The position numbers were made by a program, and so were the translations under genes. 64,000 nt of DNA. It comes from Pegea sp. RAD2-039. Taxonomy: Eukaryota > Chordata > Thaliacea > Salpida > Salpidae. The notes under the pieces were generated by a model. It did not search any database. It was not told the DNA's origin and saw only the letters and a list, made by a program, of their open reading frames with translations. The stretch spans positions 1,240,001-1,304,000 of the forward strand of contig JAQGEQ010000270.1 in NCBI GenBank assembly GCA_034620365.1. Direction: 5' to 3'. Within the stretch, counting starts at the first letter, position 1. Every line of letters begins with the position of its first letter. Below are positions 36,001 to 49,200 of the stretch, piece after piece.

Positions 36001-39000
36001 TAAGAAGATTTGTGGATGACAAAGATCAGGAAGATCTGATAACTCACAAAGACTTCTTCAATACCGCTCCCACTTAGATTCAGGACTTGCAACTTCTTGA
36101 GGTTATGAAGATTGTCTGTTTGGATATGGGTTATTGGGTTTCCACTAAGATCGATCTTACGAGTGTTAGGAGGATATGAAGTAGGAGCCTCTACCAGATT
36201 TCGATTCGCACATATCACCTGAAAGTAGAAAGAGATTTTGTTGTTGAAAGATTCCTTCAACTATTTTCTGATTACACCGTCGTGTGCTATCAAATACATA
36301 AATCGAACAAGCTTTTGTAGAAGCTTGTCTTCAACATCACTGCTCAAAACATCTTTTTATCTTCTTTCATCTTTATCTTATTCCCATCACAACCTTACAA
36401 TTTCTTCTATATACTTCATTAAAATTCTAGCAGATTATGTGATTACATGAAAGTAAGACTACTTTGAAGTTAGTCAGCCTGCCAAAATCTCTAAACAAAT
36501 CCTTTTTATTTGCAATCTTTCACAGCTTAAGCGTTACTTATGTCGTCACCACTAATTTATCGATTGAATTTTTCACCTTTATCATTTTGTGCAAATTCTC
36601 GAGTACCACAAGAAACTTACAGATAGCGTGAACTGCTACAAACTTAATTCACAATCAAATTAACAAATAAAAAAACAAATAAAAGCACCAACAACCTCAT
36701 CATTGCCACATCTGCAATGTCGTGGACATGTGTTGTCCGCAGCTGCCGCTGTCACCACATCTTCAATCTCACACCACCATAAGATCGTAGTGAACATGGC
36801 CAGCAAGCTCCTCATGTGTTTGTGTCCACCTCTGCATTTGAGGCCCACTATTGGTTCATTATTATGACAGCTTTGAAGTGTTTGTTGTGTGATATCGATG
36901 CTGACATCATCATTAAACCAGCTTTGTGTTAATTCGATTTGATCCAAGTTTGATATCTTCACTAAATCACTATCGTCACATTGCATCATATTTTGTCACT
37001 TTTTATATTTTGTAAATTAAATCAGTAGTTAGTTCACTAAACTCCTTCCTGTCAATAAAAAGAGCTTTTGCTCATCATCAAGACACTAATCATTTGATAC
37101 AAACAGCTGTTTAAATTCAACATCATCTAATTGTGTTAACTAAATATTTTGAGCAAATCAAAAATTGAAATCACAACAGCTGATTCGTTGAAACTGTCGT
37201 CAGCTTCATCACTACCTCCCAGCTCATCATCAAGCTACAAACAAACATATTTCTGTCACTTTTCGCCCTTTTACTACCAACCTCGCGCTTCAACTTTGTC
37301 GTTGAAACACGACTCAATATAGATAGCCGCTTATTGTTGGTGATGGTAGAAACTGGTTCTCCTGGGAACACCATCCAATCCCTAGCTTGTTTTTCCTTTC
37401 TTCTTTTTTCGCTGTAATTAAGTGGTAATGACGACGACATTTACCGCTTGCTTTCTCCAGACTTCTTTCTTTGCTTCTAATTTCAATTTTATGGAATCTG
37501 CAAAGACCCCCACAGAGATTATTTGTTTATTTTGGCTTCTTCAAATCAACTTGCATGAAATTTCATGTTCTCTTTTAAACGATTCATTTCTAATCATCAA
37601 TATTTTCATTATTTTATCTCAAATCTTTCTCTTTTATTTGTCATTGCCTTGCTTTATTTTCCTCTTTTTCTTTCTTTTCTGGTCACCAATTTTCATTGCG
37701 CAAAAAGAAAAAAAGGCCAAAATCTTCTTCTATTTGTATATTTTTTACTTCTAACTGTAATATGAGTGAAAAATTGAATATTTTTCCCAACCATCTCCAT
37801 TTTACTTTTCATTAATTTGATCTTAATCTTCAAAAAAATTTAATTAGAATAAAAATAGAAAAGTTTTAATGACATCTTTTGATTAAAACCTTTTTATACG
37901 AATTTTTCTTGAATCTAACTGCTTACAACCTTCTAAATTGTCGTTTCTAGTTCACTTCTAAAAAGGTTGATTGATGAGGTTTTTTACTACAACCAACTTT
38001 ATTTGATTTCCCGAAAGCTTCGTCTCAAATTGTTCAGTTAGAAGTTTAAGGTGGCAGCTAGAATTTTGATGAATGATAAATAAATTTGAAAATCAATATT
38101 TAAAGGAGAAGCAATTTTTAAGAAGTCTTTATCCATGCCTCTGTTTATTGGCAACAAATGATAATGAAAGGAAGACTTGTGGATGCGATAGTTCCCAATT
38201 TCACCTTTGTTTCTAATTCTTAAACTAATTTGGAAAAAAAAAGTTTGTAAACTGACTGCAGAAATTTTCGTATACAAACGTATGTTTCAGTCATTATTTA
38301 TTTATAAAGTTTCTAATTAGAAGAAGTTTGGAAATGATGATAATGAATCTGATTGAATCTTTCATATTTTAAAAATTTCAAATTTGATGTAAACAAAATA
38401 TTTGTAGAGAAAAGTTGGCTTTAACAAATAATTAGATTGGTAATTGTATCCATCAGTTGTTTTCAATTATATCATTTTGAAATTAGGAGATTTTAGTCAT
38501 TTTAAGATGTAAGACTGTCAGAAGCTACAAGCAGTTAAAACCACCCAAATAACTCCATTCAGTTATTACAAATATTTGAAGAATTTACAATTTTCAACTG
38601 ACTTATCCACGATATGAAAGATCTGAAAAGACGTTTTTATCGGCATCTTCAACCTGATTGAAAAGCAATTGATGCAAGAAAATTGGCAAGTTGTGATATT
38701 TGATGAAAATTCTTTAATCTACTTCACTGTCTTTCACTATCAGCTTTGTGGCTTTATAAATAAAATCCTAGCAACTCCTGTGAGCTGTGAGTGAGTTGAT
38801 TGACTGACAAGTTTATATTGGAATCGATTTTCTTGTTGACCAAATCTCTTGCGTTCACTTTCGTCCGAAATTTTTCATCTTTTTTTTCATCTTTAACAAA
38901 CAATTGACAAATTGTCAACCTAAAATATCCATTAAATCGCTTGTTAATTTGTAAATATTTTTTGTGTAGTGATAAATCTTTTTATTTATTTTTTATGTCT

Positions 39001-40808
39001 TTAAATCCAAATCGACTGATGGATCTTCATCATGTGTTAGTTTATTCGCATCTTTCCGTCTACAGTCTTTAAAACTTTGAAGTAGTTGATGTAAATGATT
39101 GAGTTAATATCGATTATTTAAAAGCTGAAGAACTATTTATAAAACAAAAAAAATGCATTTATAAGAAACTTCTAACAAGCAAAATATTGTAACAATATTA
39201 ACACTTGACCCCAAAACACACGAGGGCAGAGTGGTTCTTTTTAAAGAAAGAATAAGAAGCTGATGTTTGTATCTATCTACATCATCTCACTCCTTTTCGT
39301 GTCTACATCACATCAACTATTGAAATTCTTCCTTTTGTTATCGAATTATAAATAACATTTGCTGTCTACAGGTTACAGTTAAGGTGGAATCTCTCGGAAA
39401 AGCAGGAAACTTTATCGGGTGGGTTTTTATTGATGGGGCAAATCTGTCGGAGATGCTGTTAGATCGGGGACTTTCCCGTCTTCACTTCTCAGCTGAAAAG
39501 AGCTGCTACTTCAACGAGCTTGCAGCTGCTGAAAATCGAGCAAAAAAGACACAAATTAACGTAAGTTTAATCAGCTGCTACCTTTCATAAAAACCTGATG
39601 TTTCAATGACGATGAAACTGCTGTTGCTACTCACTTGATATACAAACACGACGCTACTACTGGTGGCGCTATTAGAACATCATTGTCATAAAAGTTTCAT
39701 CAAAATCAAATTTCGAACAGTTGTGGGAAAATTACGAGGAACCCAAAGAAAAAGTGATTGTTGAAGAACCTTTGGAACGAAAAGCGAACTTCCGCAATGT
39801 CTTTATCACTGAGATCACCTCAGAACTGCATTTCTACTGTCAATATGCTGAGAACGGAAACAAACTGCAGTTGCTAATGGACCAGGTTTTTATTGATTTA
39901 ATCTTCTAAAAGAATCGAAATTTTGATGTCAACTTTTGCAATGTGACATCTCGTGTTGTTCTAAATGATTGTATCTTTTAGATGAGAGCATCTTTAAAAG
40001 CTGATCCTCCTCTTGCCGGAGGATACAAAGCGAAGAGAGGAGACTTCTGCGTCGCTAAATTCACTGAAGATGAGATGTGGTATCGGGCTCGAGTTGAAAA
40101 GATCGAAGGCGAGATGATTCGCGTTCAATACATCGATTTCGGGAATGTGAGTTTCAAAGATCTTAAATCAATCTTCTGATGAAATGATCTTCTGCAGAAA
40201 GAGACTTTATCAGCATCTCGACTTGCTGCCTTGCCTACTGAGTTCAACACTCACGCCTTGCTGCCTCAAGCTCATCAGTTTGCTCTTGCACTCATCAAAG
40301 TCCCTGAAGATGTAAGTTTCATCTAATGATATATCACGTGACCAGGAAGCTTTTTGATTGGTTTGTTAATTTGAGTTTTTATTTTTCAGCAAGAATCTGT
40401 GTACGACGCTTACGAAGCTCTCTGTAGACTATTGGGATCACAACAGTTTGTCCTTAACACAGAATACAAGGACACATATGATCACGTGACCTTAGTCAAT
40501 AAGGTTCGCTTTTAACAAATCACCAAAAATGGCTTTTTAACAAATTGGCGCAGGAAACAGAGCAAGATGTTGGAAAGTATCTGATCTCCGAAGGTCTTTG
40601 TACTGTCGCTAAACGAAATGAGAAACGTTTGTCAAAATTGTTGTCTGATTACTACAAAGAACAAGATAAGGCAAAGAAGGCTCATGTGAGTAGAAGGAAG
40701 ATTACAAACAGATCTCTAACTTCTACTTGTTGTTGATAGTTGAATCTGTGGAGGTACGGAGACATTAGTGCTGATGACGCTTCTGAGTTTGGATACATGA
40801 AAAGTTAA
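30079..40808 (+). CDS. SND1: Staphylococcal nuclease domain protein 1 (Tudor-SN, p100)
   Basis: Exons: 30079-30135, 30317-30466, 30520-30640, 30689-30770, 30827-30987, 31041-31122, 31172-31349, 31400-31506, 31556-31738, 31786-31918, 31977-32077, 32130-32240, 32291-32407, 32461-32552, 32608-32717, 39372-39560, 39721-39885, 39982-40146, 40198-40311, 40390-40503, 40554-40685, 40740-40808. All chain in phase to 910 aa, equal to human SND1. Four N-terminal SN-like OB-fold repeats (for example [56 protein letters not shown]) are followed by a Tudor domain around residues 728-790 ([25 protein letters not shown]) split into a fifth SN repeat, ending [13 protein letters not shown]. The protein acts in RNA granules, small-RNA pathways, splicing and transcriptional co-activation. 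The intron after residue 595 is 6.65 kb and holds an antisense gene. Donors are sometimes weak (GTCTGT, GTTTTT). Confidence 0.97.
32883..36815 (-). CDS. Leucine-rich-repeat single-pass transmembrane protein, nested in the SND1 intron
   Basis: Minus-strand exons chain in phase to about 781 aa: 36815-36696, 36218-36048, 35997-35749, 35309-35088, 35035-34905, 34849-34686, 34631-34480, 34448-34329, 34272-34177, 33946-33772, 33723-33579, 33530-33028, 32980-32883. A signal-like start [15 protein letters not shown] is followed by an LRR N-cap [10 protein letters not shown]...C, about six LRRs (for example [19 protein letters not shown]), an LRR C-cap [12 protein letters not shown]...C, a linker with no clear Ig domain, a transmembrane helix [17 protein letters not shown] (about 484-500) and a ~280-residue Ser/Thr/Gln-rich cytoplasmic tail. 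The last exon reads out to NNETTI-stop, a class I PDZ-type terminus. The architecture recalls LRRC4/AMIGO/LRRTM-type cell-surface adhesion or signalling receptors. The start is uncertain: the frame is open upstream to Met at 36989. An alternative end is a stop at 33020 if the last intron is retained. Confidence 0.75.
37441..39371. other. Remainder of the large SND1 intron
   Basis: This is the 3' part of the 6.65-kb SND1 intron, upstream of the nested antisense gene. It probably holds that gene's promoter and 5' untranslated exons. It is rich in pyrimidine runs on the plus strand (37.42-37.75 kb). No coding exon was recognised. Confidence 0.4.
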
Positions 40809-41666
40809 TTTGATGATAAAGTAGCAGCAAATGAGGACTTAATCCAACGGATTTATCCTCAAGTCAATGTTTTAATTAAATCAAACCTTTCATCTCTTTA
40901 ATCTTCTTCTCATCCCTTCCTTAACTTGATCTTTAGCAGGAAATCTTTCCCTGTTAACTTCTCCTAAAACTTTTGTTTCAAATTGAAGCTTTGTTTAATC
41001 TTCAACTTCTTACCAAACATTCAGTTTGTTGCTTGTATTCAAGAAATATCAAATTAGTTTTATTTGTTAATTAGTTTGTCGTGTTCGATCAATTTATTTA
41101 ACTATTTCTTAAATCTGTTGGGGTAATATTTAATCAAAATGCTTTTGGTGATGATAAACGCTTCTTTATGATACTTGTGGCAGTTGGTTTATTAAAAGCA
41201 GTTATTCAACTTTTCAACAATCAAACAACTTCTAACAGTAAGCAGTATAGATCTTTAAATTATTAAAACTCGTTCAACATTTCTAATAATTTTTTTTCTG
41301 TTTATTTTGCTTTGATTAAGATGAAAACTATTTTATTAATTGATTAGGTCATCAACATTCTTATCTTAATTATTTTAAAGAATCGTTTAAATACTACATC
41401 TTCCTTTTTGATGTGGGCTTCACAACAGCTTTTAATTTCTTTCTGTTTTATTTTGAAAACAAAAAAAGCAACATCTGTAAATTGAAATAAATAAAAATGT
41501 TTATTGTCAAATCTACAAACTTTCCAACATTTTCAAATGATTAACAAAATATTATCTGAATAAAAAAATTCAAATATGCTGCTATAATATTACAGAGATG
41601 AAATCTGTCTAATCAAATCGTCCATATGTCCACTGAAGATTTATATTCAGGGTGATTGAAGACCAT
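40809..41666 (+). other. SND1 3' flank
   Basis: This probably contains the SND1 3'UTR. AATAAATAAAA at about 41486-41496 is the first strong polyadenylation-like signal. Otherwise it is AT-rich, with no coding signal. Confidence 0.4.
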
Positions 41667-44600
41667 TTAATATTGGATTAAGTCCGGCCCTGAAGAATAT
41701 TTCGGTTTTCAAACAATTTAACTTGTTTTATGTTTGACAGTTAGACTTTTTGAGAATGTATAATCATATAACTAGGTTAAGTTTAAGAAAATTTATTGAA
41801 TTTGTTTCAACTTACTTCCTCAACATTTTGATATTTAACCACTAATTGCTTAATGAAAAAATAAGCTAGTGCACCATTTCTGTTTGTAGGTTAAAATAAA
41901 TCAGAAAATAGAACAAAAGTCAAACTATCTTCTATTCTTTCACAAATAATATATTAAACAGTACTGCTACAATTTCCTAATGTTTAGGTCATCACAATTT
42001 TTATAAATAAGGCAATGTCACAACTTTCTGAATTTAAGATTCGCTCCAAATGGTTATTTAACCTAAATACTTTTGAAACTAGGATAAGCTATTGACATCT
42101 TAATTTACAATAAATTGAAATATTTTATTGTTCTAAAATATATTCTTATAGAGATTGATAAGTTTAATTTCAGTACAAAATACTCTAAACTGATTCAGTT
42201 TGCTTCTGCTAGAATTACAATTGATTATTTTCCTTTTTTATCTTATTCATCAACTGGAAACTAATACCATCTAATCAAAGAATATGCTAACAAAAAAGTT
42301 TGAACATAAAAATAATGATGTTTAAACTGACAAGAATTGAGATGAATTTTATGGCAATGATTTATTTTTTCGATGGAAAAAGATTTTGAAAAAGATAACT
42401 TTGGTTTTCAATAGTTTTCTGAGCAAATTTTTTTTTATAACAAACTTAAAGTCTAAACTTAAAAAGTTTAAAGAAATTTTAATGTATTTATCTTACGAAT
42501 ATAATTTCAAATTGTAAGTATTCAATTTTAAAGTAAATCAAAATAATTTGAAAAACTTCTTGGTTGTCTTTAATGGGAATATAACTTACCAGTCAATGTG
42601 CGCTCAGCATCTCCAACCACCAAGAGCAGATTGGCTACAAGGCAAGTTAAGGTACTAAGATCGACCTGACTTGCTTTCCATTAAATATTATTTTCTATGA
42701 TAGAATTAATTGAAACCAATATTCGTACCTCTCTAGCTGACAATTTCACTTAATGCAAAGATAATTCATAATTTTTACATAAAAAGAAGATTATGCAGCA
42801 ATAAAAAATATAATATTGAAACTAAATTATTTAAATAAGGTATAATGTTTAAATTCTGAAAAAGATTATCTAATATATTATTTTAAACAGATTTTTAAAA
42901 GTCTTTAAATAAATACAATTTATGGATTTTTAATATTTTTTTAGAGAAAAAGAGATAATATTAAAAATAAAGATAAAAACAACGAAATCAAAAAAACATA
43001 TTTTTACTTTGTATTTGAAATTAAGTTTGACTAATAAATAATTCAGCGTTTGACTGCTCAAAAAATGTCAGCATTATCTGACTGCATGAGAATCATGTAA
43101 AAATTTGTTATTTCATTAAAAGAGATTTTATTAAAGGATCAAAATATTTCTAAAGTTGATGTTTGACATAAAATAAACTTCTAATTTCAAAAAATGTTTA
43201 TAATGCAAGCATTTTTGTAGTCATTTTTCATAATTATTAAGATTGTTAAAAATATAATTACTTTGATCTAGTACGGAAATGATTTTTACATTTTAAACAA
43301 CTATTTGATCAATTTTTCAATTATGTTAATAAAATATTTTGTTTTTGAAATGTTGCTTAGATTCTCAGAATTATCAAAAGACGTCACTAATTTTTGGTCG
43401 TTTCTAATTTATTTTTGTAACAAATTAGATTGACGTCTTGCCAATATTATTTTTACTTTTATCATTAGATTAAACGTAACAGGCAAACCAATATGTATAT
43501 ATATTTAGAATAATTTATTAAACTAACAAACACTGTTTTTGAGATACAAGTTTTTAATTTTAAATCGTAAAAAAAAACTTGTCACATTTAAAAGTTATTA
43601 CTTTTTACTGACTATATTTTTTATAAGATTTTAATTTCGCTTAAAGTCTAATTTTAAAGCAACTTGTTCATTGTTAAGCGTGAATACTATTTACAAGTGT
43701 TGGCTGCACATATCAGCAGCTGTGCCAACATTAATTATTTGTGAGATATTTCAACTTTTTATGAAATCGTTACTAGAAGAAACTTTTTCATAAGAGTTTC
43801 CAAAAATTATTTTCAAAAAAGTTTTTACATAAAATTAAATTGACCATTGATATTCGTTATTATCAAGTGTGTTCAAAACTTGAAAAACATTTGAGAAAAA
43901 AAATAGTTTTAATACTTCAAAAATAATTAATTTTAATTAATCTGACTTTGAATTAATGGTGCTTAATAATTTGCTTCAATAAAATAATGTACTTAAGTAA
44001 AACTTACGAGGTTAAGTTATTCGCAGTTTCATTTTTTGCAAGTTCATTAAACTTTATTAAAATTGATTGAAATTTAGTTTACGTATTTCTTTGCAAAAAT
44101 ATGTGAATAAGAAATTTATAATTTTGATTATTAGTTATTTCCTAAATGATATATTTATACAAAACTCAGTAAGCCGCATTAGTTAAACACTAATATATCA
44201 CTCGAAAAATGTTATAAAATAGTTTATAAAATAGAATTTTACTGAAAAAGTATTTACAATGATTCAACATGTCAATCACTATTTAATTTTAATAACGCTT
44301 CATTTTTTATAATGAGATGTATTTTTTTTGTTTTATCCTTCATAAAGATGCTGATACCAATTAATACAAATACATTTACCACTTTTGGTGATTATCAGGC
44401 TTTTTATATCTTAGATAAATTTAGAATATTTGATAATTATTATAACTCTTTTAAAAATCTGTAAAATTGTTAAACATGTATTCTAATTAAATTATTAAAC
44501 TTTCTAAATACAGAGTTTACTTTTTTTGTTTAAGGTTAATTATTATTGATTGTTATATTTCAATGAAAAAAGGATCTTTTTAAAAACTGTTATTTTTATT

Positions 44601-46285
44601 GATAATTTAGTTTTTACAAAAAGTGCTTCTACTTTTTCTCAAAAAATATAGTCTATAGAACCATAAAAATAGTTATTATTAAGAACTATTTGAGCGCTCA
44701 CAAAATTAAATGATTCAAATTAGTTTAAATATCCAAAAATATATTTTTACCTTATGCTCATCAAATTTGAAAATGTTAAAAATTCTAGTTTTATGGGTAA
44801 AGGTGCAACAAATAGAACACAAATTGGAAACAATAGAAAAAGACTAAAAATAATGTATTTTTTTTAGGAAATGCAACAACAAATCTTAATTTAAAATACT
44901 TTTTACAAGGAAACTTTGTTTTTCACATACTTAATTTAGAATGAGCAATTACAGCCACAAAAATATAAATCTTTTTTTATCTTTACTAAAAATTTATCTA
45001 CTGCTAAATTTCTCCTTGATTCTGATCATAAAGTATTTTGTTTTACTTTTCACCAAATTGCTTATCACATTAAGTTTGAAATTTCATTTAGTTTTATTAG
45101 CTGAAGTTGAAAGTAATAAAAAAAACTTCTAGATTTTTAAGAAATTATAAAGTTAAAAACTTTATCAAAATAAAGTTTTTATAATTTTAAAAGATTTATT
45201 GATGTACTGAAGATAATTAGATGAAAAACTTTTCGTTATTCTGTTATAACAATCAAAACTTAACTTTCTGTTAAAAAAATCAAACTTTATTTATACTTTT
45301 AACCATTTCGTAGATTTATTTTTGAATCAAAATAAAAAAAAACCAATATAAAGTAAGGTTCCGTCAGAGACAAAAACAGTTAGTTTCTTAACACTTCTGA
45401 TAAGTAGTAAAGATATGTTTAACTATTATGAAATGTTGATCCTAATTAAAAGTCGCTAAAAGCTTTCGCTATTTTTATCGATTTGTTTTTCTCAAGAATA
45501 CTTTTTTAATCAAAAGTCAGTAGGTGAAATTGAACCAAGATCTGTTGCTTGCACTAATTAAACTAAAAACTCAGTTAATAGCAAGTATACTTTGTAGCTA
45601 AATCTACTTTAAACTAATTTAAAGCTTTTATAGTAATTTTTTCTTAAAATGTATTTCTATTTTTGTTCACCCAGATCTTTTTTATAATTTAAGGTAGTTT
45701 AGTTTAACATCTGTACAGATTGAACCAATAAAAAAGTTTCTACAATAATCTAAATTTGAGAAATCATTTTTATGACATAAATGACTTTATTATTTTCAAT
45801 GTATTTTAAATAGTACAATTTTTACCGATTGTTAGAAACAAGATTACTAATAAAGTTATATAAACAAAACTTTGTAACCAAAGTAGCTATATGAAAGATG
45901 CCAGAACTCATATGAGCTTGGTAAAGAGAGATTGTTGATTGAGATGGAACTATTCCCATTAGGGGTGTTTGCTGATATTTTCACATTATCACCTAGAATA
46001 AGATATACTTGATGGAATTCTCTAGGGTAATTATTTTCGCTAAAAATTACATCAATCGAAAAGTAAATGTAAAATTATAATTTTTCAATAATTTCAGTAT
46101 TTGAAAATAAATGTTTGTTTAATAGAGTTGAAGACAATTTTGTATATAATAAGGAAATATTTCAACTATATAATTTAACGATTACTAAAATGTTACACAA
46201 TAAAGCTTTATTTTATCAATTCTGTCAGATATTATAAATAAAATTGTGTTTTCTCCAGCATACCTGCATACCACTTAAGTCCCAT
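41667..46285 (-). CDS. Tentative micro-exon gene of unknown function
   Basis: Eight short GT-AG exons on the minus strand can be chained in phase into 132 aa: 46285-46264 (ATG), 45992-45871, 45386-45344, 44409-44380, 43719-43695, 43081-43032, 42673-42590, 41689-41667 (stop). The strongest are the second, whose translation includes GDNVKISANTPNGNSSISI and LPSSYEFWHLSYSYFG, and the seventh, with VDLSTLTCLVANLLLVVGD and a good GTAAGT donor. Both are markedly less AT-rich than the DNA around them. The 25-50-nt exons between them are weak and some splice choices are arbitrary (for example exon 2 could end at 45879, exon 3 could start at 45396). I do not recognise the protein. Introns of 0.3-1 kb with tiny exons are unlike the confident genes here. 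Confidence 0.3.
43378..43439. repeat. Short inverted repeat with TGACGTCTT ends
   Basis: AAGACGTCACTAATTT at 43378-43393 is almost the reverse complement of AAATTAGATTGACGTCTT at 43422-43439 (two extra bases in one arm), with a 28-nt centre. It could be a small MITE-like element or a hairpin. No target duplication was established. Confidence 0.55.
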
Positions 46286-49200
46286 GGCTAAGATTAATAA
46301 TATAAAACTTTCAATTTAAAGAAATTGACCTTTTAAAGTATATTACATAAAATTTACAAAGTTATAAAGAGTATGATTTCGATAGAATGTTTAATGATAC
46401 TTCCAATAATGATAACATTTGATTATACAATATATATTATACAATATAAATGTTATAAAGTTGATAGAATACAATTTTCAATGTAATAAAATTTGTCTGA
46501 CTCGTTTACAAAGGGTAACCTATTTTACAATAAATAGACCTTTAAAACAATTAAATGACCAAAAACCAACTCTTTAAAAATCTGTTTTTTTTGATAATAA
46601 AAGTGTTTAGTTAAAATTTAAACGTGCATTGCTAGCTTTAGTAAATTAATTTAAAATAAGTTTTTACCTTCTTATAAAAAATATTTGAAGTAAAAAATAT
46701 TTTTTTTAATTTGAGATAAGGTGATGTTTAATATAATAAAAAATTTATAAAAAATTAAACACAAAAAAATGAATTTCGGAAAATAATTCTTTTTGTTAGT
46801 AGCTTGAATAAAATTTTTTATCTACACAAAAAACGTCTTGTGCTTTAGAGTAATAAAATACTTACTTACAAATGCTCATTTAAGCCCTTTAAAAAATTTC
46901 GTTTGAACATCAATTTTGTTTTTCTGCATTAAAATATTTTACAAAAAAAAAACAAATTAGTTTTGGTGGAAAACTCGATTATCTTATAATTGTAAACGTA
47001 ACTAAGTAATAAAAATGATCTAATTATAATTTTATTAGAAATCTAATTTAGCTGTAAATATTTTGTTCAGGGTTTGAAATAAAAGAGACCATTGCGATAA
47101 AGATCAGTTGATTTTTTTTTGTTTATAAAAAGCTTGTGTATAATACAATTTATCAAGTAATCACATTTAAGTTTCCATCAATTTAATAGTATCAAACTTT
47201 TATCTACTTTTGTTTTCATTATTAAATAACTCTAAATCACTATAGAATGTTTTTATTTAACAGTTTCCCGAGAAAATAACAAGTTTTCAAATTTATTCCT
47301 GTATAGCATCGGTATTCACAGTGACTTAAAAAATCATACTTTCTTTTATTAATTTACCCTTTTGAACATTTTTTGCACAATTTTGTATCATAACTATCTT
47401 TAATTTAAGTAAGAAACTTAATTTAGAAATACAAAATATTTTTGGGTACATTATGTTTACAAACATTATAATTGTTTTCTAACCAAACAAAAAGAAAACT
47501 TTTAAAAATCTTTAAAATTTTATTCATAGATTTATTTAGTAGTTTAGATTGTATTTTTGCATAAATATGTTTTCAGTACTAAGCTTAACTATCTAAATTT
47601 CTTCATTTGTATAAATAAGTGTTGAATTATAATTATTTTTTAAATGAATTGCTCTTGTAAGATGTTAATAATATATTTTTTTATTTCTTTAAGATTTACT
47701 TCAGTAGAAACCAATAGAACATAAACATTAATTAAATTAATTTTGATAAACAAAGTAAAATAATTATATTTGGTATACTTTATTCCATTTTTAAATAGAT
47801 TCAAAATAGTGATAAGAACACCTCCAATATTTTAAAAATAAAAAGTTAGATTTAAATTATTTTTTAAATTTTGCAGTTTAAGAGAAATCCGTTTCTGATT
47901 CATCGATTGTAAATTTAAACGATTTTAATTGGAAAAGATAAGATAAAACATTTAAAGAAATTTAGAGACTGATATCGACAAAATAAAAGCTTCTGTAATT
48001 TTTTAGTTGTAAATATTTTTGTTGTTCCTTAAACTTTCATTCTTTTGGCCTTATACTCAATCTAATTTTAAAATGAATTCTTTAAATGAAATATTTACAA
48101 ATGTCAAGTTAGTTGTTTTAATGATTTTAATTGCAAAATCATTAGTAAATTTATTTGTGAAGCTTATTGCATTGAAGCTTATTGTCAAATAGAGTAAAAC
48201 GATATGTTGGAAATATGTAACATTCTGGAAAAACGCCAAATTATTCACCAGAAATTGGCTACAGCTTACTTAGAGATTTTTCGAGTTTTATGTGGTAAAT
48301 TAGATCATAGATAAGGACCTAATGAAAACTAGATGACTTTTTTATTAGCTGTTGACGCTTAATCCAGTTCATCTTCAAAAGAAAATTGAGCAAGATTTGT
48401 TTAATTTAACATAATGATCTAAAATTGGGTAAATTTATTTTATGAATTTATTAATTGAAAAACTATAAATTAAGAATAATCCAAAGTGAACAATTTTCTT
48501 CTAATAGTAGAAATATATTTTAATTATTAAATTTTCATACAGTTTTAAAGCTAAACATTTAACTTGAAACTTATAAAATGAATATAAATTATTATTTATA
48601 ACTTTGCCAGTTTTTCTGGCAAATAGTTACAAACAGATTTTATAATTGATGTAGTAAAAAGATCATTAATAGATAATCAAATATGTATTAAACAAATATA
48701 AGTGATATGCCAAAAATTAATGCAAAAAACTTCCATTATGATATCTTTAACATCTTTTATCATTTTTACTCTTGAAATTACTTGTCTATATGAAAATATA
48801 AAACTTTGTCTTTCTAAAAAATTGTTCTATACTTTATAAAAACATTAGTTTGAAGTTTTGTGAATCTAAAAACATTTTCACTAACCCTATAAATATTCTT
48901 CAAAATAATACGACAGTTTAAGAAAGATTTTACCGATCTTCATCTACTTTAATCAATAAAACCTTCAGTTGTTGTTTAAATAATTAATTTTTGTTTCAAA
49001 GGATAAAATCATTCTGATGTGGTTATGCTGGAAAATTTTTTATTCATTTTCATTCATTTAGCCCAAATACAAATTCATGAATTATTTAAAGATACCAGAA
49101 AGCATATTCTCCTTAAAATGAAAATATTTGGATGTTTATAAAAGTCATTTAAATTGAAAATGGATTTACGTGTCTTAAATTAGTTTAATTGATATTTCTA

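Noticed and set aside
37171-37440. 90-codon minus-strand frame ([17 protein letters not shown]...) upstream of the nested LRR gene
   Set aside because: It could be a 5' exon of the LRR gene, with a GAG/GTTGGT donor, but no phase-compatible acceptor leads into the signal-peptide exon and the sequence has no family features. It may be 5'UTR.
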